A DNA stretch of 64,000 bases from Nocardia acidivorans NBRC 108247 (GTDB taxonomy: Bacteria > Actinomycetota > Actinomycetes > Mycobacteriales > Mycobacteriaceae), in assembly GCF_001625085.1 (NCBI RefSeq), contig NZ_BDAW01000009.1, positions 231,681-295,680 of the forward strand, read 5' to 3'. The position numbers and the translations under genes were made by a program. Of this stretch, positions 51,196 to 59,298 are shown piece by piece. The notes under the pieces are model-generated. The model searched no databases, was not told the origin of the DNA, and worked only from the letters and a program-made list of their open reading frames with translations. Position 1 is the stretch's first letter. Each line of letters begins with the position of its first letter.

Positions 51196-52530
51196 ATGCG
51201 CACACGGCTGCACCGTCTCGTCCTGACCGGGATCGCGGCGGCGACAACGCTCCTACCCGTCACCGCGGTCGGTTCCGCGACCCCGCCCGCCGCCACCTCG
51301 GCCGCGCACGGATCACTCGGCGAGAACTTCCTGTGGGGGGTGGCGGCCTCGGGCTTCCAATCGGAGGGCCATGCGCCGGACAGCAATTGGCTGCGATACA
51401 TCCAGAACAATCCGGACTGGGACAGGTACCGCAACTCCATCGACTTCCGCTCCCGCTACCCCGGCGATATCGCCCTCGCGGCGGGCCTGGGCGTGAAGGT
51501 CTTCCGTATCGGCATCGAATGGGCACGACTGCAACCCACCCCCGACACCTGGGACGAACAGGGCTTCGCCTTCTACGACTCGGTCGTGGACACCATTCTC
51601 GAGAACGGCATGCAGCCCATGCTGACCCTGGACCACTGGGTGTATCCGGGGTGGGCGCTGGACCGCGGCGGCTGGAACAACCCGGGCATGGTGCAGGACT
51701 GGCTCACCAATATGAAGAAGGTGGTGGACCGGTACGCCTCGCGAAATCCGGTGTGGGTCACCATCAATGAGCCGGTCGCGTACATCATGCACGAGGTGCG
51801 GCAGAACGATACCATCGCCGATCGGATGCTCGACGAGGTCGCTCAGGCGCACAACCAGATCTACGACTACATCCACAAGGTGCAGCGCGGGGCGCTGGTG
51901 ACCAGCAATGTCGGCTATGTCGCGGGTGCGGAGTCGCAGGTCAACGGGCCGCTCATGGATCGCATCGGCGAAAAACTCGATTTCATCGGCATCGACTACT
52001 ACTTCGGGGTCGAGCCGCCCAAGTCCAATGCGGTCGCCCTGCCCGACGGCTCGGCCGCCGCTCCCAAGGGGATGTGGGATCTGCCGGTCCGGCCCGAGGG
52101 CATCTACTATGCACTGCAACACTATTCGGAGAAGTTTCCGAACAAGCCGCTGTGGGTGGTGGAAAACGGGATGCCCACCGAGGACGGCAATCCGCGCAAG
52201 GACGGGTACACCCGCTCGGATCATCTGCGCGACACCGTGTACTGGCTCCAGCGGGCCAAGGGCGAGGGCGTCAACCTGGTCGGCTACAACTACTGGAGTA
52301 TTACCGACAATTACGAATGGGGTTCCTACACACCGCGTTTCGGACTCTTCACCGTCGACGCCAAGGCCGATGCGAGTCTGACCCGGATCCCCACCGAGGC
52401 CGTGGACACCTATCGCCGGATCGTGGCCTCGAACGGAGTGCCCTCGACCTATGTGCCCGTGCGCGGCCCGTCCGATTGCGCGCTCGTGGATCCCCCGGCC
52501 AGCTGCGATGACCCGGTGACGGTTCCCTAG
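51196..52530 (+). CDS. Secreted GH1 family glycosidase (second copy)
   Basis: A 444-residue paralogue of the preceding gene with the same order of motifs: signal peptide (LHRLVLTGIAAATTLLPVTA), NFLWGVAASGFQSEGHAPDS, WVTINEPVAYIMHE, LWVVENGMPTEDG and YWSITDNYEWGSYTPRF, and the C-terminal cysteine pair. AGGAG lies 5 nt before the ATG at 51196. The two differ most in the loop at residues 270-295 (PPKSNAVALPDGSAAAPKG here), which lines the active site in this fold, so substrate preference may differ. Confidence 0.9.
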   Translation: MRTRLHRLVLTGIAAATTLLPVTAVGSATPPAATSAAHGSLGENFLWGVAASGFQSEGHAPDSNWLRYIQNNPDWDRYRNSIDFRSRYPGDIALAAGLGVKVFRIGIEWARLQPTPDTWDEQGFAFYDSVVDTILENGMQPMLTLDHWVYPGWALDRGGWNNPGMVQDWLTNMKKVVDRYASRNPVWVTINEPVAYIMHEVRQNDTIADRMLDEVAQAHNQIYDYIHKVQRGALVTSNVGYVAGAESQVNGPLMDRIGEKLDFIGIDYYFGVEPPKSNAVALPDGSAAAPKGMWDLPVRPEGIYYALQHYSEKFPNKPLWVVENGMPTEDGNPRKDGYTRSDHLRDTVYWLQRAKGEGVNLVGYNYWSITDNYEWGSYTPRFGLFTVDAKADASLTRIPTEAVDTYRRIVASNGVPSTYVPVRGPSDCALVDPPASCDDPVTVP

Positions 52531-52536
52531 GTGCGC

Positions 52537-53211
52537 TCAGTCGTCGAGTTCGCGGACCGCGCGCTCGATTTCCGCGACCAGGGTCGCACCGCCCACCTCG
52601 CGGGCGGCGGCCCGATAGCGTTCCTGGAAGCGAATCAGGTCCGGGCGCACGCCTTCTCCGCCGTAGCTGGTGCCGACCGCGTCGCGGAAGGCGCGCACCA
52701 TCTCATCGGCCAGATCCGCGATACGGGTGCGGATCAGGGTGCGCAGGGTGCCCGAGAGGGAGATATCGGTGCCCACGTCGTAGAGCACGAGCGCGCCGGT
52801 GAGCATCGCGGGTTCGGGGATGTGCCAGCGCTGACCGTGCGGTTGCACATAGCCCGCGCTGATCAGCTCCTCGAGAATCTCCGGGCGGCGATCACCGAGC
52901 ACTTCGGAGAGTTGCTCGTCGTCGATGATCGAACCCGCCTCTGTAGCCGCGTAGCGCGGGTCGAACAGCTCGCGCCAATCCCCGTCGGGCGGGACCTCGG
53001 CCTCGAAGACCTCGCGGATGGCGTCCAGGCGCAGACCGCGCGCCTGCATGGCCGCGATGGCGCGCAGTCGCTCCACATGGTCTTCGCCGTAGACCGCCTC
53101 CTTGCCCGCGCGTCCGGGCTTGGGCAGCACGCCGAGCGAGTGGTAGTAGCGGATGGTGCGTGCGGGCACCCCGCTGAGTTCGGCGAGCTGGGAGCGGCTG
53201 TATCGATCCAC
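52537..53211 (-). CDS. MerR-family regulator
   Basis: A 224-residue MerR protein: SRSQLAELSGVPARTIRYYH and AVYGEDHVERLRAIAAMQAR at the N-terminus, then a long C-terminal effector region (residues 75-224) with no cysteine cluster, suggesting an organic ligand. It is divergent from choD, with a GACAGT/ACTGTC operator between them, so it probably controls choD and itself. Control of a cholesterol oxidase gene by MerR is inferred from layout. Confidence 0.87.
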   Translation of the reverse strand: MDRYSRSQLAELSGVPARTIRYYHSLGVLPKPGRAGKEAVYGEDHVERLRAIAAMQARGLRLDAIREVFEAEVPPDGDWRELFDPRYAATEAGSIIDDEQLSEVLGDRRPEILEELISAGYVQPHGQRWHIPEPAMLTGALVLYDVGTDISLSGTLRTLIRTRIADLADEMVRAFRDAVGTSYGGEGVRPDLIRFQERYRAAAREVGGATLVAEIERAVRELDD

Positions 53212-53243
53212 GCGAACAGCATAGATACCGCAACCCGGTCACG

Positions 53244-53261
53244 TTGACAGTGGGAACTGTC
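53244..53261 (+). promoter_or_regulatory. choD promoter element with MerR-type dyad
   Basis: TTGACA (53244-53249) overlaps the perfect dyad GACAGT-GGGA-ACTGTC (53246-53261). TTAGCG follows at 16 bp. The site lies between the MerR gene and choD. Confidence 0.6.
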
Positions 53262-53312
53262 CGCGTTAGCGTAACCGCCGCCACACTGTCGACGACGACA
53301 AGGGAGTTTGTG

Positions 53313-55037
53313 ATGAACCGACGCGAGACCGACTTCGATGTACTGATCGTCGGGTCCGGCTTCGGTGGCAGCGTCACCGCGTTGCGCCTCACCGAAAAGG
53401 GTTATCGCGTCGGGGTATTGGAGGCCGGTCAGCGCTACGCCGATGACGAACTCCCCGAGACGAGTTGGGATCTGCGCAAATTCCTGTGGGCGCCCAAACT
53501 GGGCTGCTATGGCATTCAGCGGATTCATCCGCTGCGCGATGTGCTGATTCTCGCGGGCGCGGGCGTCGGCGGCGGATCGCTGAATTACGCCAATACGCTG
53601 TATGTGCCGCCGCAGCCGTTCTTCGAGGACGCGCAGTGGAAGGACATCACCGACTGGCGTGCGGAGCTGCTGCCCTATTACGAGCAGGCGCAGAAGATGC
53701 TCGGAGTGGTCGAGAACCCGCATATGACGCCCGCCGATGAGGTCTTCAAACAGGTTGCCGAAGATATGGGCGTCGGTGACACCTTCGTGCAGACTCCCGT
53801 CGGGGTGTTCTTCGGGGAGGCCGGTAAGAAGGTCGCCGATCCGTACTTCGGTGGGGCCGGGCCCGAGCGCACCGGCTGCATCGAATGCGGTGAGTGCATG
53901 ACCGGATGCCGTCACAATGCCAAGAACACCCTCGTGAAGAACTATCTGTATCTGGCGGAAAAGGCCGGGGCGCAGATCATTCCGATGACGACGGTATCGG
54001 CGGTCAAACCCTTGCCCGATGGCACCTGGGATGTGAATACCGTGCGCACCGGGAGCTGGTTCCGCAAGCAGCCCAAGACCTATACCGCCGGGCATGTGGT
54101 GCTCGCCGCGGGAACCCGGGGGACACAGCAGCTGCTGTTCGCCATGCGTGATCAGGGCACGCTGCCCGGGCTGTCGGATCGGCTCGGAGTACTCACCCGC
54201 ACCAATTCCGAATCGATCGTCGGTGCGGCCACGCGCAAGGTGAATCCGGATATCGACTTCACGCGCGGGGTGGCGATCACCTCCTCGATTCATCCGACCG
54301 CGGACACCCATATCGAACCGGTGCGCTACGGCAAGGGCTCCAATGCGATGGGCCTGTTGCAGACGCTCATGGTCGATGGCGGCGGGCGGATTCCGCGCTG
54401 GCTGCGATTCCTGCTGACCGTGCTGCGGCATCCGCTGACGCTATTGCAGTTCATGTCGGTGAAGAACTGGAGTGAGCGGACCATCATCTCACTGGTCATG
54501 CAGCATCTGGACAATTCGATCACCACGTACACCAAGCGCGGATTGTTCGGGCGCAAGCTGACCTCCAAACAGGGGCACGGCGAACCGAATCCGACGTGGA
54601 TTCCCGCGGGCAACGAGGTGACGCGCGCGGTAGCGGCGAAGATCGGCGGCGTGGCCGGTGGGTCCTGGGGTGAGGTGTTCAATATTCCGCTGACCGCACA
54701 CTTCCTCGGCGGAGCGGTGATCGGGGCCGATGCCGCGAGCGGTGTCATCGATCCGTACCACCGGGTTTACGGTTACCCGACTTTGAGCGTGGTCGACGGT
54801 TCGGCGGTGTCGGCGAATCTCGGGGTGAATCCGTCGCTGACCATTACCGCCCAGGCCGAGCGGGCGGCGGCGATGTGGCCGAACAAGGGTGAAGTCGATA
54901 CCCGGCCCGCGCCCGGCACCGGATATCGGCGCATCGCGCCGGTGCCGCCGAACCGGCCCGCGGTGCCCGCCTCGGCCCCGGCCGCGCTGGTGTTGCCGAT
55001 CGTCGAGATCCGCGGCGGCACGAGCGAATCCGCCTGA
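53313..55037 (+). CDS. choD: Cholesterol oxidase-type GMC flavoprotein
   Basis: A 574-residue FAD oxidoreductase closely resembling mycobacterial ChoD: DVLIVGSGFGGSVTALRLTE, WDLRKFLWAPKLGCYGIQRI, AGAGVGGGSLNYANTLYVPP, LTRTNSESIVGAATRKVNPD, VMQHLDNSITTYTKRG and GYPTLSVVDGSAVSANLGVN. It also has CIECGECMTGC, a CxxCxxCxxxC pattern like that of ferredoxins and shared with ChoD. Oxidation and isomerisation of cholesterol is the annotated activity of the group, though the physiological substrate of ChoD is debated. ATG at 53313 follows AGGGAG. Confidence 0.9.
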   Translation: MNRRETDFDVLIVGSGFGGSVTALRLTEKGYRVGVLEAGQRYADDELPETSWDLRKFLWAPKLGCYGIQRIHPLRDVLILAGAGVGGGSLNYANTLYVPPQPFFEDAQWKDITDWRAELLPYYEQAQKMLGVVENPHMTPADEVFKQVAEDMGVGDTFVQTPVGVFFGEAGKKVADPYFGGAGPERTGCIECGECMTGCRHNAKNTLVKNYLYLAEKAGAQIIPMTTVSAVKPLPDGTWDVNTVRTGSWFRKQPKTYTAGHVVLAAGTRGTQQLLFAMRDQGTLPGLSDRLGVLTRTNSESIVGAATRKVNPDIDFTRGVAITSSIHPTADTHIEPVRYGKGSNAMGLLQTLMVDGGGRIPRWLRFLLTVLRHPLTLLQFMSVKNWSERTIISLVMQHLDNSITTYTKRGLFGRKLTSKQGHGEPNPTWIPAGNEVTRAVAAKIGGVAGGSWGEVFNIPLTAHFLGGAVIGADAASGVIDPYHRVYGYPTLSVVDGSAVSANLGVNPSLTITAQAERAAAMWPNKGEVDTRPAPGTGYRRIAPVPPNRPAVPASAPAALVLPIVEIRGGTSESA

Positions 55038-55122
55038 TTCGGCTCACTTTCGCCTCGACCCCCGATTCCGCGCCCGGAATCGGGGCTCGAACTGCGAAGA
55101 TGCTCGTTGTATTCTCATAGGT

Positions 55123-55404
55123 GTGGGTTATGAGTGGCTGCTCTCGGCAGCGATGAACCTCAATGGCGGTCTGACCACCGATGAGGTGCTCCGGGCACTG
55201 GCCGACGCACCACGCCGCTGGGTCCAGGCCGTGTTCACCAAGAACGGCGCACCGGGCCTGTCGGTGTGGACTCGTACCCCGGCCGGGACTCCGATACTGG
55301 TGGTCCTGCGCCCATTGGGCGGATTCGATCATCAGATCGTCTACGCGGCCCCGATGACACCCGACCAGGTGACCGCTTTCGAGGAATGGGAGGCGAACCA
55401 ATGA
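55123..55404 (+). CDS. Small toxin-like protein (first gene of a TA-like pair)
   Basis: A 93-residue protein: VLRALADAPRRWVQAVFTKN, then TPILVVLRPLGGFDHQIVYA and APMTPDQVTAFEEWEANQ. I do not recognise a named family. Size, the beta-rich middle and the ending (YA.PMT....FEEWE) recall BrnT/RelE-type toxins. Its stop overlaps the ATG of the next gene, which encodes a ribbon-helix-helix-like protein, the order seen in BrnTA systems. The start is probably the GTG at 55123; ATG at 55153 is an alternative. Confidence 0.5.
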   Translation: MGYEWLLSAAMNLNGGLTTDEVLRALADAPRRWVQAVFTKNGAPGLSVWTRTPAGTPILVVLRPLGGFDHQIVYAAPMTPDQVTAFEEWEANQ

Positions 55405-55748
55405 GCAAGCGCCACAACGAGTATCGCGACCTCGCCGAAGCCGAGGAACTCGCCGCCGCCGCCGCCGCGGGCGAACTGATCTTCGGCGCGACCATCGCCG
55501 CCGACGAGGTGCTCCCCCCGCCCGCCGCCGTCCCCGACTCCGCCGAGGACACCCTGGTCGTCACCACGGTCCGCCTCACCGTCCGCCAGCGCCGCCGCGC
55601 CGAGGAGATCGCCCGCAAACGCGGCACCGACCTGTCCTCCCTCCTGCGCGGCTGGGTGGACGAGGGCATAGCCGAGGACAGCGACGACTACGCCGTCTCC
55701 GCCGCCGAGGTCAAGCGCCTCCTGGCGGGCCTGCGCCGCATCGCCTGA
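55401..55748 (+). CDS. Antitoxin-like protein with a ribbon-helix-helix-type segment
   Basis: A 115-residue protein with a 4-nt overlap (ATGA) with the preceding gene. Residues 1-55 are acidic and Ala-rich; residues 56-95 (LVVTTVRLTVRQRRRAEEIA, then RGTDLSSLLRGWVDEGIAED) have the strand-helix-helix order of RHH/CopG DNA-binding proteins. The second half could bind DNA, and the acidic first half could neutralise the partner. The pair is proposed as toxin-antitoxin by layout only. Confidence 0.6.
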   Translation: MSKRHNEYRDLAEAEELAAAAAAGELIFGATIAADEVLPPPAAVPDSAEDTLVVTTVRLTVRQRRRAEEIARKRGTDLSSLLRGWVDEGIAEDSDDYAVSAAEVKRLLAGLRRIA

Positions 55749-55904
55749 TCACCGACGGCGATTCCCGCACCCACCAACGGATTCCCGCAGTATCCACCGC
55801 TCCACCGGGCCACATTCCGGACCGGATATGACGGCATCATGCTCGACGCCCGCTGCCACAAATTCGCGTGAACAACCCCGCAGCGCACCGCTAGCATCGC
55901 GATC

Positions 55905-56327
55905 GTGACGGCGATAACGGACGAATACGAGATCGACACCGATACCGAGCGGATCGACGTGGCATTGGTCCACCACTGGTTGTCCACCGACGCCTACTGG
56001 GCCCTGGGCCGCGAACAGGAGGTCGTCGAGCGCGCGGTACGCGGATCATTGAACTTCGGCGTGTACGACCGAGCCGGAAACCAGGTCGCCTACGCCCGAG
56101 TAGTCACCGACCTCACCACCTTCGCCTGGCTCTGCGACGTCTACGTGGACCCGCGCCACCGCGGCGCCGGCCTCGGACTCCGCCTCGCCGCCGCGGTCCG
56201 CAACCACCTAGCCCATTACAAGATCAAACGGATAATGCTGGCCACCCACGACGCCCACGCCCTCTACGCCAAAATCGGCTTCGTACCCTTACCCGACCCG
56301 GAGAAGTGGATGGTTCTCACCGAGTAG
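55905..56327 (+). CDS. GNAT-family N-acetyltransferase
   Basis: A 140-residue GNAT protein: DVALVHHWLSTDAYWALGRE, VAYARVVTDLTTFAWLCDVY, VDPRHRGAGLGLRLAAAV (acetyl-CoA loop) and HALYAKIGFVPLPDPEKWM. This short form, with the C-terminal GFVPLPDPEKWM, is common in bacteria and of unknown substrate. The start is the GTG at 55905. A stand-alone gene. Confidence 0.87.
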   Translation: MTAITDEYEIDTDTERIDVALVHHWLSTDAYWALGREQEVVERAVRGSLNFGVYDRAGNQVAYARVVTDLTTFAWLCDVYVDPRHRGAGLGLRLAAAVRNHLAHYKIKRIMLATHDAHALYAKIGFVPLPDPEKWMVLTE

Positions 56328-56650
56328 CTTCGATGCCCTATTTCAGCGTACTTCCTCCTGAGATGGATAGGGGCCGTTGATATTTCAGGGACGGAAGGCG
56401 TGGGGGTGGTGCCGAATTGTGCGGTGAAGCGGTCGGCAACGGTGCGGGGCCGCACCCTTGTCTCGTCTGTCCCGAAGGCCGATGCCCCGTGCGAGCCCTC
56501 CGCAAAGGAGCGTTGTGGGTATGGACGAGGCTTTGAAGCGGCTCGAACAACTTCGATGGTCCGCGGTGATGCGGTCGACTCGGTGACACCGTCCGGCCGC
56601 GAACAGTGACACGGATCGGCGATGACCCGGGTCACAGCCTCGCGAAACTC
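56328..56650. other. Gap without a supported gene
   Basis: A 323-bp stretch between two gene ends that converge on it. Short open frames on both strands have unnatural composition. No RNA gene or repeat was recognised. Confidence 0.5.
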
Positions 56651-57130
56651 TCAGCGAGCGTGGATGTGCACGAAACCCATGGGGGACGTCGGGGGCGGGA
56701 CCGTGCCGACGGGGGCGCGGAATTCCTGCAGGGCGGGCAGGACGTCCACGTGCCGGGCCGCGTAGCAGCGGACCTGCGGCAGGGCGTGGGCGACCTCGGT
56801 GCGTTCGAGGGGTTCGGCGTCGATGTAGCCGACCTGCTCCAGGTCCACGCCCAGGGTGTGGGCGATGCGGGTGATGGCGGCGGATTTCTTGCCCCAGCCG
56901 ACCTCCACCACGGCGAATCGGTCGTGCAAGCCGTGTTTGCGCAGTTGCGCGACGGTCCAGGCGAATTCACCGCGACTGGCCACGGCGTGCATGACACCGC
57001 GTTCGCGCAGAATGCGCAGTGCGCGCACCGCGTCGGCGCGCAGTGCGCCATCGGTCGAGTCGCAGACCACGCCGTCCCACAGGGAGTTGTCCACCTCCCA
57101 GACAAGACATTTCACTGTCGGTGTGTTCAT
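56651..57130 (-). CDS. HAD-IIIC (FkbH-like) phosphatase domain protein
   Basis: A 159-residue HAD protein resembling the FkbH-type domain. Motif I reads CLVWEVDNSLWDGVV, where the usual form is DxDNTLW: the first aspartate, the phosphoryl-accepting nucleophile, is Glu and the Thr is Ser. Motif II (AVASRG) and the lysine of motif III (GWGKKSAAI) are present, as is YIDAEPLERTEV. The replaced nucleophile suggests altered or lost phosphatase activity. The start is the ATG at 57130. No polyketide genes are near. Confidence 0.75.
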   Translation of the reverse strand: MNTPTVKCLVWEVDNSLWDGVVCDSTDGALRADAVRALRILRERGVMHAVASRGEFAWTVAQLRKHGLHDRFAVVEVGWGKKSAAITRIAHTLGVDLEQVGYIDAEPLERTEVAHALPQVRCYAARHVDVLPALQEFRAPVGTVPPPTSPMGFVHIHAR

Positions 57131-57396
57131 CCTGCCCCTACAGTCTCCCAGCCTTCCCTCGCCGCGCGCGGGCGCGCTCGGGACGGCAACCACATCCGGT
57201 ACCACGGGTCCGGGACGCCTCCCGCTTTCACGGAACCGCCCGGCCGTGACATCGTAGGTGCCGTCTGGGCCAATGTGCCACCGCTGGCAAATCCGCGACA
57301 CCGCGGTCCGGGCGCCGATGATGCGAACATGATGACCCGATGACCGTGGTTGACATGGCCCGATACGATTCCGGGGAACGGAAAGGGGCGCGACCG

Positions 57397-57903
57397 ATGC
57401 GGCAGCGCTGGAAACTATCGGGTGGCTTGCTGGCACTGGCGGTCTCGCTGAGTGGTTGCGGGGCGGCCGAAGAGTCATCGCCGGTTATCGTCGGCTCGTT
57501 GAGCCCGCTCACCGCGGCACCGGCCACCACCGCGACCGGACAGCCCATCGCCGATCCGACGCTCTCGCCGGCGCCCCCGGTCGACACCTACGCCGATCAA
57601 CCGCTCATCGATCGCACCGAATGGACCGATGCGGTGGACGGCCGCCGACTGCTGGTCTACCCGACCGAGGCGGGCCGCAAGGACACCTTCCCGTCCGCGG
57701 GCGAACGCGCCTGGCAGGAAGTGCTGGTCGACTCCCCCGATGCCGACACACCCGGTATGCGTGACCAATTCATCTGTCACTGGGAGTGGGCGCGCCTGGT
57801 GCGGCCCGATAAGCCGAGCTGGAATCTGGAGCCGTGGCGCCCGGCGGTCGGCTATCAGGAGACGGTGAACGCGCTGTGCAATCCCGGCGGCCCCGAACGC
57901 TGA
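57397..57903 (+). CDS. DUF2599 lipoprotein
   Basis: A 168-residue secreted lipoprotein: basic start MRQRWKL, hydrophobic stretch and lipobox SLSGC, a Pro/Thr-rich linker, then a C-terminal DUF2599 domain with QFICHWEWARLVRPDKPSWN and LEPWRPAVGYQETV and paired cysteines. DUF2599 proteins occur in mycobacteria and Nocardia and are uncharacterised. ATG at 57397 has AAAGGGG about 10 nt upstream; an earlier ATG at 57340 would put the signal peptide too far in. Confidence 0.82.
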   Translation: MRQRWKLSGGLLALAVSLSGCGAAEESSPVIVGSLSPLTAAPATTATGQPIADPTLSPAPPVDTYADQPLIDRTEWTDAVDGRRLLVYPTEAGRKDTFPSAGERAWQEVLVDSPDADTPGMRDQFICHWEWARLVRPDKPSWNLEPWRPAVGYQETVNALCNPGGPER

Positions 57904-58029
57904 GCGTCGTTTCCGGCGGTACCGAGCCGGTGCCCGAAACCGCTTGCCCGCGAGAACCTTCGAGTCGCTGTGAAAATATGCGTATCGTTGGTGGCGTCCA
58001 GCGCGTACTCCTGAGGAGGGAGCGGCACG

Positions 58030-59298
58030 GTGCGGTCCTGTGCGCCCGCGCGGCATCCCGAGCCGCCCGCCCGGGATGCGGCGCTCTCACGCCGCATGTT
58101 TCCGGCATTGCGCGAAATCCGGGAGGTCTACCTGGATTCGGCCTCGACCACGCAGAAACCGGAGTCGGTGATCGCGGCGGTCACCGCGTACCACAGCGCC
58201 CGCACCGCCAATGCCGGACGCGGGACCTATTCGTGGGCGACCAGTCTCACACGTGAGATCGACGGTGTGCGCGACCGCATGGCCGCATTCATCGGCGCGC
58301 AGCCCGATGAGGTGGTCTTCACCGGCGGTTCGACGGCCGGATTCCATGCGGTCGCGCTGTCCTGGGGGCTGACCACCCTGCGCGAGGGCGATGAAATCCT
58401 GTACAGCCCACGCGATCACGCCTCGAATGTGTATCCGTGGGTGCAGTTGCGTCAACTGCTGGCCGGATTCGGCCGCACCATCCACCTGGTGCCGTATCGG
58501 GTGAACGGCCTGGGCGAAGCCGACGTCGAGGACATCGCCGCGAAGGTGAGTCCCCGCACCCGGTTGATCACGGTGAGTCATCTGCACCATGTGTTCGGCG
58601 CGCTCACCACCCTCGAGGAATTGCGCGGCCGGATCGACCCCTCGATCGCCCTGTGTTTCGATTGCAGTCAGAGCGGCGGGCATCTGCCGGTCGATGTCGG
58701 GGATCTCGACGCCGATTTCGCGATCTTCGCCGGGCACAAGATGTTCGGGACGCCCGGCACCGGGGTGCTGTATTGCCGCCGCCGACGCCATCCCGAGCTC
58801 TCCCCCTTCCTTCCGGGCGGCAATTCCGGTGTCTTCCTCGATGATTCGGGACTGCGCGCGGGCCCGATGCCGCAGCGCATGGAGGGCGGCACCCCCAATA
58901 TCCCGGGTATTCTCGCCCTGGGCGCGGCCCTGGAGGTGCTGGAGGATCTCGGCCCCGATGCCATCCGCACCCACAATCTCGCCCTCACCCAGCGCCTGAT
59001 CACCGGTCTGCGACCGATCACCGGCCTGGATTTCCTGCCCGGCCCCGCCCACGCCCCGTGTGAAACCGGTTACGGCATAGCCTCTTTCACCCTCAACGGC
59101 ATCAGCGCCAACGATCTGGGCTTCGTCCTGGGCGAACTCGGTTTCCTGGTGCGCGCGGGCGCGCACTGCGTACCGTCGAACAATGAACCGGGAGATGAGG
59201 ATTCGGTGCGGGTGAGTACCCACATCTACAACACCTTCGACGAGATCGACCGCTTCACCCGCAGTGTCGCCACGATTGCCGAGGAGGTCTCCTCATGA
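58030..59298 (+). CDS. Cysteine desulfurase-like class V aminotransferase
   Basis: A 422-residue fold-type I PLP enzyme. Seen: EVYLDSASTTQKPESVIAAV, EVVFTGGSTAGFHAVAL, the PLP lysine in IFAGHKMFGTPGTGVLY (about 237), and a cysteine in FLVRAGAHCVPSNNEP (about 379) at the place of the persulfide-forming residue of SufS/CsdA. The last part (EDSVRVSTHIYNTFDEID) is standard. Likely reaction: removal of sulfur from cysteine or a related substrate. GTG at 58030 follows AGGAGGGAG. It is the first gene of a four-gene operon with overlapping stops and starts. Confidence 0.85.
   Translation: MRSCAPARHPEPPARDAALSRRMFPALREIREVYLDSASTTQKPESVIAAVTAYHSARTANAGRGTYSWATSLTREIDGVRDRMAAFIGAQPDEVVFTGGSTAGFHAVALSWGLTTLREGDEILYSPRDHASNVYPWVQLRQLLAGFGRTIHLVPYRVNGLGEADVEDIAAKVSPRTRLITVSHLHHVFGALTTLEELRGRIDPSIALCFDCSQSGGHLPVDVGDLDADFAIFAGHKMFGTPGTGVLYCRRRRHPELSPFLPGGNSGVFLDDSGLRAGPMPQRMEGGTPNIPGILALGAALEVLEDLGPDAIRTHNLALTQRLITGLRPITGLDFLPGPAHAPCETGYGIASFTLNGISANDLGFVLGELGFLVRAGAHCVPSNNEPGDEDSVRVSTHIYNTFDEIDRFTRSVATIAEEVSS

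Noticed and set aside
56338..56635. Arg/His-rich frames that might be a transposase remnant
   Set aside because: No catalytic motif, inverted repeat or recognisable insertion sequence end could be identified.
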